Of a DNA stretch of 14,751 nt, positions 1-6,751 are shown in pieces. Source of the DNA: Nitrolancea sp040255925 (GTDB lineage: Bacteria > Chloroflexota > Chloroflexia > Thermomicrobiales > Thermomicrobiaceae); assembly GCA_040255925.1 (NCBI GenBank), contig JBDZVX010000061.1:1-14751 (forward strand). Direction: 5' to 3'. The translations under genes and the position numbers were made by a program. Every line of letters starts with the position of its first letter. The first letter of the stretch is position 1. The notes below the pieces were generated by a model, which was not told the DNA's origin, made no database searches, and saw only the letters and a list, made by a program, of their open reading frames with translations.

Positions 1-2
1 AG

Positions 3-167
3 GCCCGCGCTGGGAAGCGCGGGAAGGATGGGATTCGCTACCTGATCGACGCCAGGCGAAACGGCATCCGCACCCCCCTGATGGACGGCTACCGGCGCGA
101 GATCCTGCGACAGACCGGCACGCACAGCCTGGAGGATGCGCTGCGCTGCGTGCGACAGGCTGGATGA
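3..167 (+). CDS. C-terminal fragment of an unidentified protein
   Basis: An open frame runs from the window edge to a TGA at 165-167, followed directly by a second TGA at 168-170, giving 54 residues without a visible start. The peptide is basic and protein-like: it contains IRYLIDARRNGI, TPLMDGYRREIL and ends in EDALRCVRQAG, which reads as alternating helices with a regular charge pattern. I do not recognise the family. The frame is preferred over the other two because it ends cleanly in tandem stops and has a balanced amino-acid composition. No terminator-like hairpin with a T-run follows. The real gene extends to the left of the window, so its function cannot be judged here. Confidence 0.5.
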   Translation, partial: ARAGKRGKDGIRYLIDARRNGIRTPLMDGYRREILRQTGTHSLEDALRCVRQAG

Positions 168-660
168 TGATCAGTCAACCGGGCCCGGAGGCTCCGCATG
201 CCCCGCTCACCCCGACGAAACCTTGGTAGCCACTATCTCCTTCAGTGTAGGCCAGCAGACACTGCTTAGCGGGACTACCTAGGGTTAACCCTAGGATCAA
301 CCCAGGGTTTTCCCTAGTTGCCACTATATGAAGCATGGGCTAAGGTAAGTTCATGCCCTGTTTCCCTTGAGGTTGGTGCGTCTTGTGGGAAATTCGCGCC
401 GGCCGGTGACGTGAGAAGCACGCGCAACGAGAAACGGGGAGACAATATCGGCCGGGGGAATGGGGTGACACCATGCCGTATCGTCACGATGGATCGGCGC
501 CAGCCGCTACGTTTCGATTTCAATGTATCGTGACTCGCCGACAGTGTGGGCATCATACCAGCACATTCGCGTGCGTTCATTTCAGTGGCCCCGGCTCTCC
601 GCGTAATACGAGATCATCGGGCTTGGGCATGGGGAAGTACCGACATCGCGAGGCTCAGTC
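168..660. other. Intergenic region upstream of the response regulator
   Basis: There are 493 bases without a convincing gene. Short open frames exist (for example 318-533 and 473-673, plus strand), but they overlap one another, lack good ribosome sites and have no recognisable protein character. The notable content is the palindrome cluster at 278-317. The 8-base word GCCACTAT occurs on both sides of the cluster (229-236 and 320-327). The distance from the cluster to the response-regulator start is about 340 bases, so a long leader or an undetected small RNA or peptide is possible. I could not place a convincing -35/-10 pair. Confidence 0.5.
278..317. promoter_or_regulatory. Palindromic CTAGGG/CCCTAG operator-like cluster
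   Basis: Bases 278-295 form a perfect 18-base palindrome, CCTAGGGTTAACCCTAGG. Immediately downstream a second dyad AACCCAGGGTT lies at 299-309, and another CCCTAG half-site lies at 312-317. The repeated half-site and its symmetry are what one expects of a binding site for a dimeric DNA-binding protein. The next gene encodes an HTH response regulator, so autoregulation is a reasonable inference but is not shown by the sequence. The arms meet without a loop, and no T-run follows, so a terminator is unlikely. Confidence 0.5.
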
Positions 661-1317
661 ATGCGCATACTGATCGCTGGCGGACATGCCATCTTCCGGC
701 GCGGGCTGACGGATATCCTGACCATTCACGGCATGACCGTCGTAGGCGAGGCCAGGAATGGCAGAGAGGCGGTGAGACTGGCACGCCAACTCCAACCGGA
801 CATCGTGCTGATGGACTTGACAATGCCGAGGCTTGGAGGACTCGTCGCCACACGCCGGATCAGGGAGGAGATGACCGAGGTCAAGGTAATCGTACTGACC
901 GCCTCTGAGGCAGATGATGATCTCCTCGCGGCCATGAAATCCGGCGCACGGGGGTATCTGCTCAAGGATATCGAAGCAAACGAACTGGTTGCGCTCCTGG
1001 AACGGATTCAGCGCGGCGAACTCGTGGTGACGCCCCATCTCACCCCAAAGCTGCTAGCCGCCATTGCCCGCTCAGGCTCAGATCTCCAGTCGCCCGAACC
1101 GGCGACGTTGACCGCGCGTGAGCGCGAAGTGCTCGAACTGTTGGTGCGGGGGGTGACCTCCAACCACGAGCTAGCCGAGCGGCTGAGGATCAGCGAAAAC
1201 ACCGTCCGTTACCACGTGCGCAATATCCTCCAAAAGCTCCACCTCCGGAACCGGGCACAGGCAGTGGCTTACGCCCTCCGCAATGGCCTGGTGAATCCGT
1301 CCGATTCGACAGACTGA
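661..1317 (+). CDS. NarL/LuxR-family response regulator with a degenerate acidic pocket
   Basis: The 218-residue protein has the standard NarL/FixJ layout: a receiver domain at about 1-120 and a LuxR-type helix-turn-helix at about 148-210 (LTAREREVLELL, then ISENTVRYHVRNILQKLHL). Such proteins normally bind promoter DNA after phosphorylation by a sensor kinase. The expected phospho-acceptor D52 (in VLMDLTMP), T80 and K102 (LLKD) are all present. The usual acidic pair near the N-terminus, which holds Mg2+, is replaced: the protein reads LIAGGHAIFRRG, so G7 and G8 stand where D-D is normal. Two base changes would be needed to restore it. A GAGG ribosome site at 650-653 supports the ATG at 661. 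No histidine kinase is adjacent. Family assignment is firm; the signal, targets and whether it is phosphorylated are unknown. Confidence 0.93.
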   Translation: MRILIAGGHAIFRRGLTDILTIHGMTVVGEARNGREAVRLARQLQPDIVLMDLTMPRLGGLVATRRIREEMTEVKVIVLTASEADDDLLAAMKSGARGYLLKDIEANELVALLERIQRGELVVTPHLTPKLLAAIARSGSDLQSPEPATLTAREREVLELLVRGVTSNHELAERLRISENTVRYHVRNILQKLHLRNRAQAVAYALRNGLVNPSDSTD

Positions 1318-1628
1318 CCAGCCAGGCTGCTTCATCCCTGCTGACTTCCATACCGGCAGATAGGCGCTTCCTACCCCATGGGGTGTTGTGCTTTTTCATC
1401 CAGCACGATAAAAGTAGAGCGTAGTGGTACAAGCTAGTATGTAGAACATTGTGTTCGTCAGCAACCGCAATAACCGGAACGAGCATCTCAGGAGACCATA
1501 CAGGTCTTGTGGGGAAACTCAGATCCGATAATTCAAGAATAATAGAGAGGAGGTACGTTTACTCGCAATAGAGAGCAACTCCGCGAGCTTTCGTCTTCAA
1601 GAGCGCAACGATTGAAAGGAACGCAAGT
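1318..1628. other. Intergenic region between the response regulator and the exported-protein operon
   Basis: These 311 bases hold no convincing gene. A 12-base perfect palindrome ACCCCATGGGGT lies at 1373-1384 and is followed by a short T-run at 1392-1396; it could be a weak terminator for the response regulator or a protein-binding site, but it has no loop. A weak promoter-like pair TTGTGC (1386-1391) and GATAAA (1407-1412) has a short 15-base spacer. A strong ribosome-site-like sequence at 1544-1553 has no start codon at the right distance. The leader is noticeably richer in A and T than the neighbouring genes, as promoter regions often are. Confidence 0.4.
1615..1620 (+). promoter_or_regulatory. 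Ribosome binding site that selects the GTG start at 1629
   Basis: AAAGGA at 1615-1620 sits 8 bases before GTG 1629-1631. The overlapping GTG at 1627 runs into a stop after ten codons, whereas the GTG at 1629 opens a typical signal peptide. This decides the start of the exported protein. Confidence 0.6.
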
Positions 1629-2024
1629 GTGGCTAAACGAGTTTGCCTCACGGCACTGACTGTGATTGCGCTATCACTCGTCAGTTTCGCTTCGGCCTAT
1701 GCCTACGGGGTCCAATACCATACGGTGAATGGCATTTCGCACGGCTGCCCTGGCGACCCGGGCTGTTACGGTTCGAGCGACTTCGCGGGTGACTATTAAC
1801 GTCAAGGTGTCGATAGCTCTGGCACTGTCGCGAATCATTTGTGGGTTTCGGTGAACGATTCTGGCGGGAGCCAGACCGCTTACAACCAATGCTGGAACTG
1901 CAGTTACGCCCCCGTTGGGTACGATACGAATCCCATTTGGGAGTGTAAATTCACCACGCTCCACGGAGCGGAGGGGCCAGATCTCGCCTATCACCTACAC
2001 TATACCGAATCGGCGATCTGTTGA
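1629..2024 (+). pseudogene. Secreted six-cysteine protein interrupted by an in-frame TAA
   Basis: From GTG 1629 the frame encodes a classic signal peptide: K3, R4, a hydrophobic stretch LTALTVIALSLVSFA, and an alanine cleavage site near AYA-YG at residue 25. It continues through HGCPGDPGCYG and reaches TAA at 1797-1799 (codon 57). The same frame then stays open for 74 more codons to TGA at 2022-2024. The second part is just as protein-like, with NQCWNCSYAP, WECKF and a terminal Cys. Together the mature protein would be about 106 residues with six cysteines, enough for three disulfides. The TAA sits next to a TAT codon (GDY-stop-RQG), so a single-base change from a tyrosine codon is a simple explanation. 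It could be a recent pseudogene, a sequencing error, read-through, or a 56-residue product. Family unrecognised; the next gene follows after 45 bases, probably in the same operon. Confidence 0.6.
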
Positions 2025-2069
2025 CGCAATTCCTGCAACTGATCATGAAAAAGATCTGGAGGAACACGG

Positions 2070-2615
2070 ATGCTCGACACTATCTCCTACGCTACGCCAA
2101 GACGAATGATGCTCGTCATCGCCGCCGCGATAGCGATTTTCGCGATTGCCTACTCTGGATTTTCACTCAGTAAGGCAGCGGTACCGCCAGTGGCACAAGA
2201 TTATGCGGACACGTTGACGAACATGGCGAATCCGGTGGCTGGAACGGCCATGGTTGCCGTCGACCAGGAAAACGGGGTGGTCTGTGCCAAGACACTCGAT
2301 GGCAGGACGAGCGGCGGTGCCTGCACCAGCACCGACAGCACGATACCGATGGTGATGGAGAGTGGCGGCTCTCTCTCCGACCCCGCGCATATCGTCGTTG
2401 TTGATCCCCAGCAACGGCTTGGGTCACTACTTATGAGTATCAGTGGGCAAGAAATCTCGGCAGCCAGCAGCGATGGCGGATTCTCGATCGATGTAACGAT
2501 CCCGGACTCACCGGATTCCTTCACCGTGCTCGATCGAGATGGGAATACGCTGAATGTCGGCCATCCAAAGGCAGCGCAGGAGAAGGCTCAACAGGAGGCT
2601 CGGCAGCTCCAGTAG
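2070..2615 (+). CDS. Membrane-anchored extracytoplasmic protein of unknown function
   Basis: The 181-residue protein begins after a good GGAGGA ribosome site (2058-2063). Two arginines (R11, R12) precede a hydrophobic segment at about 13-33 (MMLVIAAAIAIFAIAYSGF), which would act as a signal anchor or uncleaved signal, placing the rest outside the membrane. The exported part is rich in small and beta-forming residues and has two cysteines (VVCAKT, GGACTS) about 15 residues apart that could form one disulfide. The tail (about residues 166-181) is a short charged, glutamine-rich helix. I do not recognise the family. It lies 45 bases after the broken cysteine-rich gene on the same strand, so the two are probably co-transcribed and may share a surface or secretion-related role. 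That link is inferred from position only. Confidence 0.75.
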   Translation: MLDTISYATPRRMMLVIAAAIAIFAIAYSGFSLSKAAVPPVAQDYADTLTNMANPVAGTAMVAVDQENGVVCAKTLDGRTSGGACTSTDSTIPMVMESGGSLSDPAHIVVVDPQQRLGSLLMSISGQEISAASSDGGFSIDVTIPDSPDSFTVLDRDGNTLNVGHPKAAQEKAQQEARQLQ

Positions 2616-3101
2616 CCAGCAGGCCACACGTTGAGCAAACACGTCGTACTACTATCCTCCTCTGTAAGGCAAGCACCCCTCGGCACATGACAGGCTGTCC
2701 CCGACGGTCTGTGGTTACGCCGAGGACAGCGCTGGCCTGCCCTCATGCCGGCCAGCTCCAAGATGCCTTCCCGTCATCCTGAACGAAGTGAAGGATCTCT
2801 TGACTTGATAGATTCTTCGCTTCGCTCAGGACGACGGGCATGTACGATATGAATCATCGGTACACAGCCTTGCCCGGCAGCGGATCATCACCGGCACTTG
2901 TTTCACCCACGGGGCTTTTTACCCGATTTTCAGCGCTTTCCGCAAAATCCGGTGGAACACCCTCCAGGCTCGTCGCCCTTCATCACTTGTGACAAAAGCT
3001 TGTACGTACGCGGCGAGAACCGGCCACTGCTCGGGGTGGCACGGTTCTTGACTATATACGGCCAGGGTCGGCATCAAGATTACGAAACGGAGCGAACTCA
3101 C
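2616..3101. other. Intergenic region with REP-like hairpin and a possible coding remnant
   Basis: These 486 bases contain the hairpin repeat at 2770-2838 and a minus-strand stretch at about 2919-3036 that reads like the end of a protein (discussed as a finding). TTGACT at 3048-3053 and TATATA at 3053-3058 lie just before the DUF5670 gene, but they overlap and do not form a normally spaced promoter. No gene is supported; an apparent upstream extension of the DUF5670 frame from 2898 lacks a ribosome site and is not membrane-protein-like. Confidence 0.45.
2770..2838. repeat. REP-like imperfect inverted repeat (69 bases)
   Basis: The left arm 2770-2797 (CCCGTCATCCTGAACGAAGT...GGATC) and right arm 2811-2838 are reverse complements at 24 of 28 positions, with a 13-base loop. 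The core GTCATCCTGA-CGAAG-GAAGGATC is, from general knowledge, a very common intergenic repeat core in Chloroflexota and several other phyla, usually found as hairpins between genes. It could stabilise transcript ends after the 2070-2615 gene, but there is no T-run typical of an intrinsic terminator. Confidence 0.75.
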
Positions 3102-3248
3102 ATGTTATGGACACTACTCCTAATTCTCGTTGTCCTGTGGCTGCTTGGATTTCTCGGAGGAATCGGTGGAAGCTTGATCCACCTGTTGCTCGTGATCGCC
3201 TTGATTGTGCTGGTGGTTCAACTGCTGACCGGACGACGGGCACTCTAG
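3102..3248 (+). CDS. Small DUF5670/lmo0937-like membrane protein
   Basis: A 48-residue peptide starts MLWTLLLILVVLWLLGFLGG and ends VVQLLTGRRAL. It has two hydrophobic helices (about 2-20 and 26-42) separated by a Gly-rich turn GGIGGS, and a short basic tail. This is the typical form and size of lmo0937-family (DUF5670) proteins, tiny membrane proteins often found with general-stress genes; their molecular role is not known. GGAG at 3089-3092 lies 9 bases before the ATG and decides this start. It is followed on the same strand by csbD and a PRC-barrel gene after about 100-base gaps, which supports a stress-related setting. The spacing leaves room for separate promoters, so one operon is possible but not certain. 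Confidence 0.85.
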   Translation: MLWTLLLILVVLWLLGFLGGIGGSLIHLLLVIALIVLVVQLLTGRRAL

Positions 3249-3349
3249 AGGCCGCGTAGCGCGACGACGACCGGGTACGGGCTCCGCGCGACCCGCTCAC
3301 CAGCGGGGTAGAGCGAATAAGACCGATTTCGTGAGCAAGGAGAGGGATC

Positions 3350-3565
3350 ATGACTGACGGCAAGAAGCAACAGATCAAAGGGGAAGCCAAAGAGATCAAG
3401 GGCAAGGTTCAGCAGGCCTGGGGCAAGGTGACCGGGGATCGAACGACCGAGGCCGAGGGGCACGTCGAAGAACTGAAAGGCAAGGCGCGGAAGAAGATCG
3501 GCGAGAAGCAAGAGGAGATCGAAGACCGCGACGAGCACACCGATGATGATCGATCCGGCTGGTAG
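3350..3565 (+). CDS. csbD: CsbD-family stress protein
   Basis: This 71-residue, highly charged protein carries the CsbD signature at its N-terminal half: KKQQIKGEAKEIKGKV, then QQAWGKVTGD and EELKGKARKKIGE. The repeated Lys-Gly-Lys helices match family members, which are about 60-70 residues and soluble. The tail is strongly acidic (EEIEDRDEHTDDDR). In Bacillus subtilis CsbD is under sigma-B general-stress control; the biochemical role is unknown. AAGGAG at 3337-3342 lies 7 bases before the ATG. The gene sits between the DUF5670 peptide and a PRC-barrel protein, a combination that often recurs in bacteria with stress-induced small proteins. There is no sign of disruption. Confidence 0.92.
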   Translation: MTDGKKQQIKGEAKEIKGKVQQAWGKVTGDRTTEAEGHVEELKGKARKKIGEKQEEIEDRDEHTDDDRSGW

Positions 3566-3665
3566 GTTCCCGCTATTCGTCTCAGGACGTGCATTCACCG
3601 GGGGTGGGCAAACCAGTCGCCGTACGATAACCAGCCGCGGATCGAGGATACGAAAGGAATCGGCC

Positions 3666-3947
3666 ATGGTAGAGAGAATTGAGCCGGAATCAGAGCGGGA
3701 TGGCGTAAAGGGTCTGGCGGTCTACGGTTCGAACGGCGAGAAGATCGGTACCGTCGACGAGGTCCTGACCGAGACCACGTCGGGACGCCGCTATTTCCTC
3801 GTGAAGGGCGGACTCCTTGGGCTGGGCACCGAAACCTTCTACATTCCCGAGTCAGTTGTCGAACTCACTGGGAGCGACCGCGTCGTGCTCAACATGACCA
3901 AGACCGATGTCGAAGCCCAAGGGTGGATGAACCCGCCCAACCGGTAG
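3666..3947 (+). CDS. PRC-barrel domain protein
   Basis: The 93-residue protein contains one PRC-barrel-like beta domain: VKGLAVYGSNGEKIGTVDEV is the usual first strands and turn, followed by RRYFLVKGG, then ETFYIPESVVEL and DRVVLNMTK. This layout is also typical of DUF2171-type proteins. Single-domain PRC-barrel proteins are small cytoplasmic proteins of largely unknown role; the fold occurs in RimM and in photosynthetic reaction-centre subunit H. An in-frame extension upstream to 3543 overlaps csbD and has no ribosome site, while AAAGGA at 3653-3658 fits the ATG at 3666. It ends the three-gene stress-type cluster, and a hairpin follows at 4084-4107. Confidence 0.85.
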   Translation: MVERIEPESERDGVKGLAVYGSNGEKIGTVDEVLTETTSGRRYFLVKGGLLGLGTETFYIPESVVELTGSDRVVLNMTKTDVEAQGWMNPPNR

Positions 3948-4408
3948 CCGTCATCCGCTCATCACCCGAGATAACGATGGCGAGACAATCCCAATCATGC
4001 CCGTTATCCCTCGCGGAAAAACGACATCGAGACGACATGCGGAGGGGCAGGGGGCCGTAAACGGGCAGCAATAACCACTTCGAAAGAGCCGTCAGATGAC
4101 GGCTCTTCCCCATTTCTGAGGAGTGGACGGGTGCGGCTGGCAGTACCCCGCCCCTCCGCCCTGTGGCGCCATTTGCCGCGCCTGGAGTTTGTTAGTGCAA
4201 TAGAATACACTTCGGTAACAATAGTAAGCAGGGGCACGCTACCTGCTCCGGATGTTGACGATCACACCACGCGGAAGTGTGTTGGCACACGCATCAGCCG
4301 GGAAGATCGCAAACGGGTCACGCGGGCTAACCGCACGGGACAGCAACTCACCCGAGGGAGATGGTGCGCTCTGTCCTCGCGCGGCCCACAGCCATTGAAC
4401 AGGACGAC
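3948..4408. other. Intergenic region between the stress cluster and the transport operon
   Basis: The only clear element is the hairpin at 4084-4107. The following bases at about 4185-4235 are locally AT-rich (TTTGTTAGTGCAATAGAATA), as expected around a promoter for the permease operon, and TAGAAT at 4201-4206 could be a -10, but no acceptable -35 lies 16-18 bases upstream. No gene supported. Confidence 0.4.
4084..4107 (+). terminator. Hairpin terminator after the stress cluster
   Basis: AAGAGCCGTCA (4084-4094) and TGACGGCTCTT (4097-4107) are perfect complements separated by two bases. Allowing for a workable loop, about 9-10 stable pairs remain. The following tract CCCCATTTC is only moderately T-rich, so termination strength is uncertain. 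It stands about 140 bases after the PRC-barrel stop. Confidence 0.55.
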
Positions 4409-6751
4409 ATGCACCTACTGCTCATCAAGAGTCTCCGGGATATCCAGCGCCGGCCGCTCCGGTCACTGCTGACGGTCGTCGGCGTCATCCTCGGCGTTGC
4501 CGGTGTCGTCGCGATCTCCTATGCCGGGCGGAGCCTCATCACCGCGCAGCGGGATACCTACGCCAATACCCATCAGCCCGATATCACGATCAGTGTCGCC
4601 CAGATCTCGCCATCCCTGGCCGATCTCCTCCAACACCGCGACAATATCGCCGCAGTCGATACCCGTGCCCAGCAGCGGACCCGCGTATCCAACGGACACG
4701 GTTGGATCAGCACCAAGCTGCTCGGGGTCGATGATTTCAGCGCGATGCGGCTCGACGCGATCAATCTGCTCACCGGCCATTTCCCGGAGCATGGCGAGGT
4801 CGCTTTCGATGCGAGTGTCGCCAGCCTGGCTCCGATCAGGATCGGCGATCTGGTCGCCTTGCAGAGCGCGGCCGGCGCGCCGGTTACCTATGCGCGGGTC
4901 AGCGGCTTCGTCCAGGCGCCGGCCAGGCTCGACGCCGGTATCACCAATACCACGACGGCGTTCATGCCGGCGGCTGAAGTCCGGCATATGCTCGGTATTC
5001 AGGAGAACAACCTGTTACTGGTCCGGACGAAAGAGCCCCAGCGGGCTGCCGAGACCGCCACGGAGATCCGGAAGACCCTTGACACACGCGGCATCACCTC
5101 CTACGACTCCCATGTCCGTGATCCTGATACCTTTGCCGGCAGCCGCGAGCTTCAGACCGTGATCGTGCTCCTTGAGGTCTTCTCGGTACTCGGCGCGGTG
5201 CTCAGTAGCTTCCTGGTCGCCAATACCATGGCGGCGGTGATGACCGAGGAGTCGCGGCAGATCGGCATCATCAAAGCGCTCGGCGGAACCCGCTGGGATG
5301 CCATGCGGACCTATCTGGCCTTCGCCGGTGTTATCGGCGTCGCCGGTACCGTCATCGGCTGGATTCTCGGACTTATCGGTGGACGCTTTTTGACCTCGTA
5401 CCTGGCCAGCTTGACCTCGCTGACGCTGCCCCCCTTCACCCTCTCGCCGCGGGAGATCGTGCTGGCAGCGGTCGTCGGCGCCGGGGTCACAGTCGGGGCG
5501 ACCGCGCTGCCCGCCTGGGTCGCGGTGCGGCAACGAGCGGCGCGGCTACTCGCGAATGTCGGCGTAACCGCCGATTTCCAGCGGGGAACGACCAAACGGC
5601 TGACCGAGCACGCCGGGCGAGCCGGCGCGATCGTGGCAATGGGCCTCCGAAACCTCGCGCGGCGACCGACCCGCGCCTGGGCGACGCTGGCGGTCGTCGC
5701 GGTAGCCGTGGCGGCGTTCCTGGGCACGCAGGCGGTCAGCCGGTCGGTATCGGTCTCGGTGGACCGGGTCTACGGCCTGTATGAAGCTCAGGGCTGGATC
5801 AGCTTCGCGAAGCCGGTTGATGCCAGCTTCGCGCGGGTGCTCGATACCCATCCGGATGTCGAGGTCGCCGAACCCTGGCACCTGATCGAAGGATCGATCG
5901 GGAGTGTCCGGACACAAATCCTGGGCATCCCGAGCGACACCCATATTTACACACCACGGATCACGGCCGGCTCCTGGTTGGGGCATCGCAATCCACCGCC
6001 GGCGGTCCTGACCACGAATCTTGTCCGGAAGCTGAGAGCACAGGTCGGGGAGATCGTGACACTGGATGCCGGCCGGCGGTCGATGCTGGTTCAGGTGGCC
6101 GGTATCGTCAATGACGAGAGCACCTACCTGGAGGGATCGACCGTCGGGAAAGTCTTCCTCGGCGTAGACGACGCCCGGCGCTTGACCGGGCGAGGGAGCC
6201 AGGCGTCATTGTTCGCGCTCAAGCTCCGCTCATCGGCACCGGCCGATGTCGACCGGAGCCTTGCCAGCCTCGAACATCGCTTCCAGGAACTGCACCCGGT
6301 CACGCTCTCAACCCATATGGACCAGGAGAGCTCGCGCCGGGCCATTAGCATCCTGACCGTGATGCTGGACGCGATGGTCATGATCATCGGCATTGTCGGC
6401 CTGGCCGGGATCGTGAACACGCTGCTGATCAACCTCGCCGAGCGGCGGCGAGAGTTCGGCGTCCTACGGGCGCTCGGCGCGACGAGCCGCCACATGATGC
6501 GGCTGGTCATGACCGAGGCGCTTGGACTCGCGCTGATTGGCTGCCTCATCGGCGTGCTGGTGGGCTATCCCCTGGCGCACTATCTGGTCCAGGTCACCGG
6601 GGAGCAGCTCTTCAGGCTAGAGTTTCACCTCGGGCCGATGACCGTCTTCTCCACGCTCATCGTCGCCTTAGCCGCGGCCGCCGCGGTCAGCACCGGGCCG
6701 GGGTTGATCGCCACCCGGATCAGGCCGATACAGGTGCTCCGCTATGAGTAA
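4409..6751 (+). CDS. ABC transporter permease with two FtsX/MacB modules
   Basis: From ATG 4409 the protein has 780 residues. It opens with LLIKSLRDIQRRPLRSLLTV and a membrane helix at about 17-40, then an extracytoplasmic MacB_PCD-like domain, then an FtsX domain with three helices from about 250 on. This contains the coupling segment EESRQIGIIKALGGTRWDAM. The pattern repeats: GLRNLARRPTRAWATLAV and a helix at about 411-435, a second outer domain, then FtsX helices from about 646 on with NLAERRREFGVLRALGATSR. This is the duplicated permease type seen in lipoprotein-release, MacB-like and peptide-export systems. An in-frame ATG at 4361 is possible, but GAGGGAG touches it with no spacing; AGGA at 4401-4404 and family starts favour 4409. 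The adaptor gene overlaps its end by 8 bases. The required ATPase is not in the window. Substrate unknown. Confidence 0.87.
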   Translation: MHLLLIKSLRDIQRRPLRSLLTVVGVILGVAGVVAISYAGRSLITAQRDTYANTHQPDITISVAQISPSLADLLQHRDNIAAVDTRAQQRTRVSNGHGWISTKLLGVDDFSAMRLDAINLLTGHFPEHGEVAFDASVASLAPIRIGDLVALQSAAGAPVTYARVSGFVQAPARLDAGITNTTTAFMPAAEVRHMLGIQENNLLLVRTKEPQRAAETATEIRKTLDTRGITSYDSHVRDPDTFAGSRELQTVIVLLEVFSVLGAVLSSFLVANTMAAVMTEESRQIGIIKALGGTRWDAMRTYLAFAGVIGVAGTVIGWILGLIGGRFLTSYLASLTSLTLPPFTLSPREIVLAAVVGAGVTVGATALPAWVAVRQRAARLLANVGVTADFQRGTTKRLTEHAGRAGAIVAMGLRNLARRPTRAWATLAVVAVAVAAFLGTQAVSRSVSVSVDRVYGLYEAQGWISFAKPVDASFARVLDTHPDVEVAEPWHLIEGSIGSVRTQILGIPSDTHIYTPRITAGSWLGHRNPPPAVLTTNLVRKLRAQVGEIVTLDAGRRSMLVQVAGIVNDESTYLEGSTVGKVFLGVDDARRLTGRGSQASLFALKLRSSAPADVDRSLASLEHRFQELHPVTLSTHMDQESSRRAISILTVMLDAMVMIIGIVGLAGIVNTLLINLAERRREFGVLRALGATSRHMMRLVMTEALGLALIGCLIGVLVGYPLAHYLVQVTGEQLFRLEFHLGPMTVFSTLIVALAAAAAVSTGPGLIATRIRPIQVLRYE

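Noticed and set aside
281..309. Telomere-like AGGGTTA/TAACCC words
   Set aside because: They arise from the palindromic half-sites and are not a tandem array; no replicon end is indicated.
473..673. A 66-codon open frame before the response regulator
   Set aside because: It overlaps the response-regulator start, has no ribosome site and no recognisable protein character.
2898..3101. N-terminal extension of the DUF5670 membrane peptide
   Set aside because: The extension is not typical of the family, and the ATG at 3102 has a good ribosome site and gives the usual length.
3543..3665. N-terminal extension of the PRC-barrel protein
   Set aside because: It overlaps the csbD end and lacks a ribosome site; ATG 3666 has AAAGGA at the proper distance.
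4361..4408. Earlier ATG for the permease
   Set aside because: The purine-rich tract touches the ATG with no spacing, and family proteins begin about where ATG 4409 lies.
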